A DNA stretch of 64,000 nucleotides, taken from contig JAPKBZ010000005.1 in assembly GCA_028823175.1 (NCBI GenBank), forward strand, positions 30,515 through 94,514, read 5' to 3'. Source of the stretch: Myxococcota bacterium. Lineage in GTDB: Bacteria > Myxococcota_A > UBA9160 > UBA4427. The position numbers and the translations under genes were made by a program. Shown piece by piece: positions 26,612 to 35,114 of this stretch (positions within the stretch are counted from its first letter, which is position 1; the number at the start of each line of letters is the position of its first letter). Below the pieces are notes generated by a model. That model worked only from the letters and a program-made list of their open reading frames with translations. It did no database searches and was not told the origin of the DNA.

Positions 26612-29600
26612 ATGATGAGCTCTTCGAGTTTCCGCATGGGGATTGCTTTCGCTGGTGCACTGGCCTTCGCGCCGCTTGCCGAGTCGGCTGAATTTGATTT
26701 CGCCCCCCCCGCCCCGGAAGAGGCGCAAGTGAGCAGGGCGGGAAACGCCGATTCGACCCGTACCATTCTTGAGACGATCGGTAGCCTCGAAGCCGAGCAG
26801 GACGCGAAGTGCAATTCGACGGCCAGTCGTTTCGAAGACTTTCTCTTCGGAACGCCCCTATCTGCGGCAGCTCGTCAGGAGAAGACGCGATTGCAGAAGG
26901 TTCTGGTGCGTCGACTCTGGTTCGCTGCGAGCGAAAAGGCCCGGGCAGCGGGGGAAAGACAAATTTCGGCGGAGCGGATCCGCGATGAATCACGCCAGAC
27001 GCTGCTCGCTTCGGAAGTCGAGGGCGGGATTTTGGAACTTCGCTTTCCCGATTTTCCCGTCTTTGAGATTTCCGCCCGTCGCGGCGAGCAATACGGCTCT
27101 ATCGCCTTCTCCTTGCGGGCTATTCTCGGGGTCCAACAGGAATTGTTGCTGTCGACGGGTCAGCTGCCCTTGCCGTTGACGCCCGAAGCCACCGAGGCGC
27201 TTCGGATCACTCTCGACCGTGTGGCCCTCGCAGCCCAGCTCTCGGCGGACGAAAGCGCGCGCCTGGCCAGTGAATTCGAAATCGATTCCGCGACGATTCG
27301 CGTGGCCTGGGAGCTTCTCGTGGGCGCTCAAGAGCCGTCCGAATCCCTGGAATCCTTCGGTGAAGGTTTTCGTCCCAACCCCCTGGAGAGCTCTTTATTG
27401 GGCGACTTGATCGACCAAAAGACCGCGGCCTACCAAACCTATAACAAGCTTTCAGGACGCAAAAGGCGCGCCCTCTTCGTGACGAATACTGTGCGCTTCT
27501 ACGCCCGAGCTAAGATCGCCCGGGATGCACAAGCCCGGGGCGATATCATCGCCGCTGTCAATCTGGGTTTGGACGAATTTTCTCAGGAACTTCTCACCCT
27601 TGCTCAGGGGATCGCCGAGGAGGAAAAGCATCTCCTGGTCAGGGCCGATGATGCGCATGAGGCGGCCCGACGGCTGCTTCCCCAAAAGATCGATGTGTTC
27701 GAGGACGTTCATGTCTTCCCCAACTTGCCCGAAGACGAGCGCGTGACTCTCGAGGCTTACGATTGCGATTCCTTCAGGGATTTCGGCATCCACTGGCTCT
27801 CGCTCAAGCGCGTTTTCGCCCTGCAGGCCGAGGGGGCCATGTCGGTAGACCCCTTCGCGGCGGAGATTATCGCCGAAGCCATCTCTCAGTACGGCGTGCT
27901 GCTCCTTCGCATTGCGGGTGAGAATGTCAACGGCAGTGGTCAGGATCTTTTCCTGAAACCGAAAGACCTTGCCCAGAGCGCTCGGGAGATCGCGGGCAGG
28001 AGCGGGCGCCATCCCGATATGACTCCGGTTCGCCCCGAGTCAGCGCCGATTGCCTCTGCAGCCGTCATCGTTTCCCCGACGGATAGCGAGGCACTCTACT
28101 TCACGGATATCACAGATGAGGTTGGCCTTTCATTTCAGCATCGATCGTCGAAATGGTTGGGAGAATTCCGGCACAAGCAGGTCAAGACGCCTCCAACCTT
28201 TTCCGGAGGGGGTGTTGCGGCCGAAGACATCGACGGTGACGGGCACACGGATCTCCTCTTCGTCGGTGGAGCGGGCAATGCCCTGCTGATAAACCAAGGC
28301 GATGGTCGGTTCATCGACCTCACCGATCAGGCAGGCCTCGATTATCTTCGCGAAGATGGCTCTCCTGCAGAGGCTCGGAATCCCATCGTGGCGGATTTTG
28401 ACAATGATGGTCTTCAGGACATCCTGATCACCTACGTCGATGACGAGCATCGTCTCTACCGAAATCTTGGCAATAGAAAGTTCTCCGATTCCACAGCTTT
28501 GGCAGGACTCGGTGGGAAGGGCGGGGTGGGCGGCCCTGTGGCGACCTTCGATTATGATGGCGATGGCCTGCTCGACCTCTATATCGGCTATTTCGGTGAC
28601 TACCTCAACGGGGATTTCCCTGCCCAAGAGAGAGATAACCACCAAGCGCTGCCCAATAGACTCCTGCGCAATCTCGGGGGCATGCGATTCGAGGACGTCA
28701 CCGAGGCTAGCGGTACGGGCGATCGGGGCTGGGCCCAGGCGGTCTCACATCTTGACTTCGATGGGGACGGCAAGCAGGACATTATCGTCGCGAACGATTA
28801 CGGACTGAACGCGGTCTTCCGCAATAAAGGTGGGGGCCAGTTCGAGAATGTCGCTCCGGATTTGAACATGAGAAGGGCGCTCCATTCAATGAACGTGGGA
28901 ACGACGGATATCAACAGAGATGGCTACCCAGATATCTATATCTCGAATATTGCAACCCTGGTCAAGGACAACAAATACACATTCCCGGACGTGAACACGG
29001 CCTTGGATTTCGATCCCCACGCTATGGCGGGAATGCTCGTCAAGGAGGCGGACACTTTTTTTGTTTCTCGTACCAGGGAAGGCGAATTCTCCGGCTATGA
29101 AATCTCCCGGGATATCGAACGGGGCGCTACATCGACGGGCTGGGCCTGGGACGCCGAATTCTTCGACTTCGACCACGACGGAGATGACGACCTCTATCTC
29201 GTCAACGGCATCAACGATTATAATGCGTTCTCGATGATCTATGGCGGGGGAGGCGATGAGGGGCAGGGAAAGTCGGTTCTGCTCAGCCACGGTAGGGAAT
29301 CGAATGTCTTCTTCCTCAACGAGGGTGCCAGGCTCAAGAACCGCTCGGCTGTAAGTGGGGCGGATTTCACCGGGAACTCTCGAAGCACCGCGTATCTCGA
29401 TTTTGATCAGGATGGGGACCTGGATATCGCGATCAATAATTTTCATTCAGGCGCCACTCTGCTTCGAAATAATACGCGCGAGGGAGGCGAGGTCTCTGGT
29501 AAGCGCTGGCTCAAGATCAGGCTCGAAGGTGACCCGGAGAAAGGTTCCAATCGCGATGCGATCGGGGCGCGAATCGAGGTCAGGGGTGAGGGCCGCGGTG

Positions 29601-29851
29601 CGGAGGGAATCGGGAATTCAAGAATTGTTCAGGGCGGATCGGGCTACCTCTCGATGAATCCGAAGGAGCAGCATTTCGGGATGGCCGACGCCCAATACGC
29701 GAATATCTGGGTGACTTGGCCGAACGGGGAAAAGGCGGAGTTTCAGCGGGTCGTCACCAATCGAGCGCATCGGATTTCCCAGGCCGAAGGAATCAATCCA
29801 AAGGCGCTGTCGGGTCCGGGGCAAGGGCTTCCACCCGGTGGTAGCGATTGA
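26612..29851 (+). CDS. Large secreted FG-GAP/VCBS-repeat protein with ASPIC/UnbV-like C-terminus (CRTAC1 type)
   Basis: Signal-like N-terminus; repeated DxDGDGxxDLL/I motifs; C-terminal GARIEVRGEGR...FGMADAQYANIWVTWPNG; listed ORF opens at 26534. Confidence 0.85.
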   Translation: MMSSSSFRMGIAFAGALAFAPLAESAEFDFAPPAPEEAQVSRAGNADSTRTILETIGSLEAEQDAKCNSTASRFEDFLFGTPLSAAARQEKTRLQKVLVRRLWFAASEKARAAGERQISAERIRDESRQTLLASEVEGGILELRFPDFPVFEISARRGEQYGSIAFSLRAILGVQQELLLSTGQLPLPLTPEATEALRITLDRVALAAQLSADESARLASEFEIDSATIRVAWELLVGAQEPSESLESFGEGFRPNPLESSLLGDLIDQKTAAYQTYNKLSGRKRRALFVTNTVRFYARAKIARDAQARGDIIAAVNLGLDEFSQELLTLAQGIAEEEKHLLVRADDAHEAARRLLPQKIDVFEDVHVFPNLPEDERVTLEAYDCDSFRDFGIHWLSLKRVFALQAEGAMSVDPFAAEIIAEAISQYGVLLLRIAGENVNGSGQDLFLKPKDLAQSAREIAGRSGRHPDMTPVRPESAPIASAAVIVSPTDSEALYFTDITDEVGLSFQHRSSKWLGEFRHKQVKTPPTFSGGGVAAEDIDGDGHTDLLFVGGAGNALLINQGDGRFIDLTDQAGLDYLREDGSPAEARNPIVADFDNDGLQDILITYVDDEHRLYRNLGNRKFSDSTALAGLGGKGGVGGPVATFDYDGDGLLDLYIGYFGDYLNGDFPAQERDNHQALPNRLLRNLGGMRFEDVTEASGTGDRGWAQAVSHLDFDGDGKQDIIVANDYGLNAVFRNKGGGQFENVAPDLNMRRALHSMNVGTTDINRDGYPDIYISNIATLVKDNKYTFPDVNTALDFDPHAMAGMLVKEADTFFVSRTREGEFSGYEISRDIERGATSTGWAWDAEFFDFDHDGDDDLYLVNGINDYNAFSMIYGGGGDEGQGKSVLLSHGRESNVFFLNEGARLKNRSAVSGADFTGNSRSTAYLDFDQDGDLDIAINNFHSGATLLRNNTREGGEVSGKRWLKIRLEGDPEKGSNRDAIGARIEVRGEGRGAEGIGNSRIVQGGSGYLSMNPKEQHFGMADAQYANIWVTWPNGEKAEFQRVVTNRAHRISQAEGINPKALSGPGQGLPPGGSD

Positions 29852-32147
29852 TCTCGGGGTTTCGAAGCGTTCGCGTCGACCCGCCGATCCAGCGCACCTC
29901 GAGAGATTGAACTTCCTGATTTTTGCCGAGGCCGAAATGCACGGTTGTTGGGTGCTGGCCCATGACGCTTTCTCCAACCAGCACATGCTTGATCTGAGAA
30001 CGTTCTCCTGCTCGGATTCGAATCGAAGCGCCCACCGGTGAAGGCCCGCCTTCAGATTCTGAGAGCTCGATTCCAATCCAGTGGTTTTCAGTGTCGAGTT
30101 CGTTTCGGTAGGCGTGGAGGTATTGGCCCTCCTCGCCACGATCCTCCATCACCAGGACATCAACTCGACCGTCTCGGTCGAGATCCGCGGTGATTGCCGA
30201 GCGGCTGTCGAACTCGTCCGCGAGCCCCATTAGGAAGGCGATATTGAGGAAAGCCTTGCCCGACTGGTTCATCAACAAAGAGTTTTTTTGGTAGCCATCC
30301 CAGGATTCCCTGCCGCTGGTAAAACCGCTCATTTCCTCTGAAAAGAGATTTTCGAGGGATTTGTTCGGCTTGGAGTCACCGTCAAAGATGTCGTGGCGCC
30401 AGAAAGTCGAGCAATAATCCTTGGTGGACTCGCCGCTCTCGTGGCCGTTGGCGGCGAAGAGATCGGGGTCCCCGTCGTTGTCGAAGTCCAGGGCGCTGGT
30501 CCCCCAGGTCCAGCCTGTTCGCGCAATGTCGGCATGGAAGGAGGGTCTGCTCCAAATTCCATCCCCGGCGAGATACATCCGGTTTCCGTAGGCCATACGC
30601 ATGCGCATGGCGTCTGTATCGGGCCTGTCTTCCCGGGAGAGTCCCAGGGCCTCCATGCGCCGTGCTGTAGTCGATCCCATGCCGGCGACGAAGAAATCCA
30701 ATCGCCCGTCGAGGTCGTAGTCGGCCAAGGCGCCCGACATGCCGAAGAGGTGGCGATCCTCCTTGAGCGTTGCGTTTGCGTCGGAAAAGTGCCCTGAGCC
30801 GTCATTGCGATAAAGATCGACCCCCGAGAAGTCACTGATTACCAGTAGGTCGAGGTCACCATCCTCGTCGAGGTCGGAAAAGACGCTGGCGTAGGTTCGC
30901 CGGAACCTTTTCGCCCCGAGGCCGGCCATCTCGGTCCGCAATTCGAAGTGACCCTTCCCATCGTTGATCAGGAGGTGAGATTCCCAGCCGTCATTCGCGT
31001 CGAAAAAGGGAGTGGGCATTTGGCCTCCCGAGTAGGGGGGCCTGTACTGGGTTAGCCAGGCGTCGAGGTCGCCGTCCGCGTCGATATCCCCCACCGCGAT
31101 GGAGGAAGGGCCCTGGAGCAGTCCACGGAGTCGGGGAGTCAGTCGTGGCGAGTCGGGGAAGCGGCCTTTCCCGTCGCCTCGGTAAAGGACGATATCTCCG
31201 CTCCGTCTGGGGGCGAGGAGATCGGGTTGGCCGTCGCCATCGAAGTCCGCGACGGCGCCGGCCTCGGCGAGGGGGTAGGGTTCGGTTAGCAGTGGCTGTT
31301 CTTCCGAGAGAGCACCGCCGTGGTTCCATCGAATCGTGCCGGCACCGAGGAGCAGAACATCCTCGAATCCGTTCTTGTCGAGGTCGTAGACGACTAGGGG
31401 ATGAAGTCGGCGGGGCGAACTTCCCCCTGGGCTCGTTTTCAACTTGATTTCGCTGAAGGCGGGACCGTCACTGCGGCTTAGCATTTGCAGATTTGTGGCG
31501 TCGACTCGGGCGGGGATCGGGTTGCCTCGGGAATCGCGGCCGGCCGCCCACTCGACTTCGAGAGGGCCGTCGATGACAAAGCGCCGACCGGAGGGCTCAT
31601 GGATGCCGTGGAGCACGATACTGACCCGGGAGCGAGCGGGGTCGTTTCCATCGCTCGGTTCAAATCGGGCGTGGTGCCATTCGGATTGGACGAGCGCGTA
31701 GCCGCCCGCTTCGAGTTTTTTGAGCCACGCTCGCCATCCCGGGTGGCCGAGGGTCTGAAGCGGCGGTCCGAAAGTTTTTCTCTGGATTCCGTGGGGCAGG
31801 TCTTCGCTGCGGGTTGGCTCGCCCAGGGTAATTTGGCCGAGTTGGAGTGCAGCCAGGGCGCGAAATTTCTCCGGTCGGGCGTCTCGGCGATCGGCGGCCA
31901 GCAACTGATCCCAGAGAGCGACCAGACTCGCCTCGTATTCCTGGGCGAGGTTCTCGCTCTGCCAGACCGTGGTATCGCGCTCGGCGCGCTCCAGGCGCAA
32001 ACTCGTCTCCCCGCCGTTTGCGGCGTGGCCCCCCCCCTCTTGCCTTAGGCTTCCTCCAAACTCGGAATCGCAAGCGAGGGTCAGGCAAAATAAGCCGAGG
32101 ACCCATCCCGTGTGGAGCGGGCGTGAAATGTTGACCGCTGCCCCCAT
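29793..32147 (-). CDS. FG-GAP/VCBS-repeat lipoprotein with ASPIC/UnbV-like C-terminus
   Basis: Lipobox LFCLTLAC; DLDEDGDLDLLVI, DFDNDGDPDLFAANGH; C-terminal GASIRIRAGERSQIKHV...HFGLGKNQEVQSLEVRWIGG; listed ORF opens at 32282. Confidence 0.87.
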   Translation of the reverse strand: MGAAVNISRPLHTGWVLGLFCLTLACDSEFGGSLRQEGGGHAANGGETSLRLERAERDTTVWQSENLAQEYEASLVALWDQLLAADRRDARPEKFRALAALQLGQITLGEPTRSEDLPHGIQRKTFGPPLQTLGHPGWRAWLKKLEAGGYALVQSEWHHARFEPSDGNDPARSRVSIVLHGIHEPSGRRFVIDGPLEVEWAAGRDSRGNPIPARVDATNLQMLSRSDGPAFSEIKLKTSPGGSSPRRLHPLVVYDLDKNGFEDVLLLGAGTIRWNHGGALSEEQPLLTEPYPLAEAGAVADFDGDGQPDLLAPRRSGDIVLYRGDGKGRFPDSPRLTPRLRGLLQGPSSIAVGDIDADGDLDAWLTQYRPPYSGGQMPTPFFDANDGWESHLLINDGKGHFELRTEMAGLGAKRFRRTYASVFSDLDEDGDLDLLVISDFSGVDLYRNDGSGHFSDANATLKEDRHLFGMSGALADYDLDGRLDFFVAGMGSTTARRMEALGLSREDRPDTDAMRMRMAYGNRMYLAGDGIWSRPSFHADIARTGWTWGTSALDFDNDGDPDLFAANGHESGESTKDYCSTFWRHDIFDGDSKPNKSLENLFSEEMSGFTSGRESWDGYQKNSLLMNQSGKAFLNIAFLMGLADEFDSRSAITADLDRDGRVDVLVMEDRGEEGQYLHAYRNELDTENHWIGIELSESEGGPSPVGASIRIRAGERSQIKHVLVGESVMGQHPTTVHFGLGKNQEVQSLEVRWIGGSTRTLRNPEINRYHRVEALAPDPTAPLD

Positions 32148-32406
32148 TCTTTTGCTCCTTCGTAAGTAAGTTATTGAATTATATATCGTTTTTATTTTCC
32201 CAAGAGAGGGAGAACAAGCTGGAAGAGGCCCTGCCCCCCGGGTCTCCTTGCCCTTTGGGGTCATTTTCCGCTTGACCGTCACCGCCGGTGGGGCTCATTA
32301 TAGGGAACGAGACTAGTTGGAGATTCGAATGATTCTACTGGCGGGCCTAATTTCTGAGGTTCCGCGGTACTTTCGGCGGCCACGCCGGGAATTGGGGAGA
32401 TCCGAA

Positions 32407-33537
32407 ATGAGGGCAGGGAACTTTTTGGAAGCCGGTCAGTGGACGAAGCGCACTTCACTGGTTCTGGGATTGATGGCCGCAGGCATGGTTGCCGTAGCCA
32501 GCGCCCAGGCGGCAGTACCGATGTACGTGCTCGGTAAGTTAACGGTTCCCTCCTTCGGGAACGATACGACGACCGGCGCCTCGGCGCCGTTAATGTCGAC
32601 CAACTACTTGGGCATTCCCTTTGGCCAGGCCTGCAACTCAGCCCATGGGACGGGAACGACTGCCTGTTACGCGACTTCGTCCTATCAGAGTGCTCATGAT
32701 GGTTCCCCGCTCTTGGGAACCGGGGTTCTTTCGGTGGCGACTGGAGCCAGTCCGAATCCGCTCAGCCTGCCGGCCAGCCTCGTTTCGGTCAAGTTGGGCA
32801 CCTTTCCGACGGTGTTCAGTAGTCCCTCCTTTGCTAAGAAGCCGGTGAACGGTGTTCCGGGTGGCTCTTTCTCCTATTACCCGCCCTATATCTACAGCTA
32901 CACGTACGCGGACCTCAAGAACGCAGCCGGCAATTTCTTCGCGGGTGGCGGGCCCGGGAACTTTACCTTCAACGCTACCGCCGGTGGCCTCCCGGCGGGC
33001 AGCCTGACTACGACGGCGGGCGCCAACAAGTTTGGTGGCACCATGGGCATGCTGGGCATGTTGCAGACCCATTTCGCGTATTCCCGAGCGGGCGGCTTGA
33101 GCATCGGAACCGATAACTGGCTGGTGGACTGGATGGGCAAGGGTATCGCTACAGTGGGAGGTGCGAGCGTTGTGACCACGGCGACGACCGGCACGAACAA
33201 GCACAACGTACTCATGGAGACCAACACCAATTATGTCTCGGTGAGTGCTTTTCCCTGGACGACGGGTGTCGCATCGGCCACGGCCACACGCGGGCCCTTC
33301 TTCACCGTTTTCGCGCGGTCGGGTTACGATACTCGCACGGCGGGTGGCGCGGGCAATATTCAGATGGTGAGCCCCATGCTGACCCACTGGCGCACCCCGG
33401 CCGGCGATGTCGATTACGAAACCGCCAGCATCGGCGTTTTCACCCTTCAGTTCGTTCCCGAGCCCTCGAGCGCCATGATTCTGATGGCCGGCATTTCTCT
33501 TCTGGGCCTCGCCTATCGCGGCAGCCGCAAGCGCTGA
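32407..33537 (+). CDS. Secreted protein with C-terminal PEP-CTERM sorting signal
   Basis: Signal-like N-terminus; C-terminus VPEPSSAMILMAGISLLGLAYRGSRKR; likely start ATG 32407 (listed ORF 32317). Confidence 0.87.
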   Translation: MRAGNFLEAGQWTKRTSLVLGLMAAGMVAVASAQAAVPMYVLGKLTVPSFGNDTTTGASAPLMSTNYLGIPFGQACNSAHGTGTTACYATSSYQSAHDGSPLLGTGVLSVATGASPNPLSLPASLVSVKLGTFPTVFSSPSFAKKPVNGVPGGSFSYYPPYIYSYTYADLKNAAGNFFAGGGPGNFTFNATAGGLPAGSLTTTAGANKFGGTMGMLGMLQTHFAYSRAGGLSIGTDNWLVDWMGKGIATVGGASVVTTATTGTNKHNVLMETNTNYVSVSAFPWTTGVASATATRGPFFTVFARSGYDTRTAGGAGNIQMVSPMLTHWRTPAGDVDYETASIGVFTLQFVPEPSSAMILMAGISLLGLAYRGSRKR

Positions 33538-33630
33538 GCGCGATCGGCGGCTGCGCTGGGCCCTTTTGCGGGCTCGAGTGGCGGCAAGGCGCTTAGAGAA
33601 TGCGCTGACATAAATAGAGAAGCAACGACA

Positions 33631-33661
33631 CGGCCCCCGGCAGCATTCGCTCCGGGGGCCG
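33631..33661 (+). terminator. GC-rich hairpin, candidate terminator of the PEP-CTERM gene
   Basis: Perfect 10-bp inverted repeat CGGCCCCCGG / CCGGGGGCCG separated by 11 nt; no strong T-tract follows. Confidence 0.6.
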
Positions 33662-33694
33662 CATTGCGTTTGGGGCTGCGGTAGGCTCAAAAGC

Positions 33695-35092
33695 ATGTGG
33701 AAGCGCCTGTTTGACTCGCGATGGTTCTATTGGGTGGCGCTGGCCCTGATGCTGGTGCTCTTCACCTTGTCCCAGGTCAGGTTCGGTACGAATCCGCGTC
33801 CCATGGCGACGCCCGAGGCGATCGCCGGGTTGTCGGAAATCGAAGATCTGAATATCGTCTTCATCCTGATCGACACCCTACGCGCGGATCGATTGGGTGC
33901 CTACGGCCACGAGAGGGCTACGAGCCCGGCCATCGACGCCCTGGCGGCGGATGGGCTGCGCTTCGCCCGCAATATGTCCCAGTCGTCTTGGACCAAGTGC
34001 TCCATGGCCTCGATGTGGACGGCGCATTACCCGGTGCGGACCGGCGTGACTCGCTCGGAGGATGCGATCTCCAGCGATGCCCAGATGCCCGCGGAGATCC
34101 TCAGGGAAGCTGGATACGAGACGTACGCACTCTGGCGCAATGCCTGGGTAGGGCCGAGCTTCGGCTTCTCTCAAGGCTTTGAGGTTTATCACAGTCCCCG
34201 GCCGTCGCCGATTCCGCCTTCGATCAGGCGCGAAAAACCCACCACCGGCGTCGCGGGCACGGACCAGGACATCATCCACTCGGCGCGCGAATTTTTCCGG
34301 ACTCATGGGGAGAAGCGCTTCTTTCTTTACCTGCATTTGATGGATGTTCACCAGTACGTGTACGACGAGGCCTCGGCGCTCTTCGGCACGACCTACTCGG
34401 ATATCTATGACAACTCGATTCATTGGGAGGATCGCCTTGTTGGCAGCCTGGTGGCCGACCTGGACCGGCGAGGTTTGCGCGAGAAGACGCTGATCGTATT
34501 GGCATCGGACCACGGGGAAGCCTTTGGAGAGCACGGTCGAGAGGGCCACGCCCGCGATGTCTACAGCGAGGTCGTGACGACGCCGCTCATTATCAGCTTT
34601 CCCTTCCGCCTGGCCGAGCCCCTGGTGGTCGATGCTGTCAGCGAGAATGTGGATCTGTGGCCGACTCTTCTCGACCTTTTGGGCCTCCCCCCCATAGAAG
34701 GCGCCAATGGGCGTTCCCTCGTGCCCGAGATCCAGGCGAGCATCGCGGGCGAGGAACTCGAATCGGCCCCTCGCTACGCCCATATCGACCAGAGTTGGGG
34801 GCGTAAGGACGAAGACCCCCAGCCCATGGTGGCGGTCACCGAGGGGCCCTATCGACTCATCTACCGGGAGGCGGGCCGGGGCCCGCGACGGGCAGAGCTC
34901 TACGCCTACGCTTCGGATCGCCAGGAGAGCCGACGTATCGATAACGAGGAGCCCGAGGTGCGCGAGCGGATGATCGGCCTCGCCCAGGCCTACTTGGAGT
35001 CCGAGGCGCCGGCCTGGGGGGATGCGCCCGAGATCGAGCTCAATGACGCCCAACTCCAGCAACTCAGGGCCCTCGGCTACGAGGTTGAGTAG
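33695..35092 (+). CDS. Membrane-anchored sulfatase-family hydrolase
   Basis: N-terminal TM; ILIDTLRADRLGAYGHERATSPAIDALA; SDHGEAFGEHG. Confidence 0.88.
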   Translation: MWKRLFDSRWFYWVALALMLVLFTLSQVRFGTNPRPMATPEAIAGLSEIEDLNIVFILIDTLRADRLGAYGHERATSPAIDALAADGLRFARNMSQSSWTKCSMASMWTAHYPVRTGVTRSEDAISSDAQMPAEILREAGYETYALWRNAWVGPSFGFSQGFEVYHSPRPSPIPPSIRREKPTTGVAGTDQDIIHSAREFFRTHGEKRFFLYLHLMDVHQYVYDEASALFGTTYSDIYDNSIHWEDRLVGSLVADLDRRGLREKTLIVLASDHGEAFGEHGREGHARDVYSEVVTTPLIISFPFRLAEPLVVDAVSENVDLWPTLLDLLGLPPIEGANGRSLVPEIQASIAGEELESAPRYAHIDQSWGRKDEDPQPMVAVTEGPYRLIYREAGRGPRRAELYAYASDRQESRRIDNEEPEVRERMIGLAQAYLESEAPAWGDAPEIELNDAQLQQLRALGYEVE

Positions 35093-35114
35093 GCGAGTAT
35101 CTGTCAGTGCCTGA

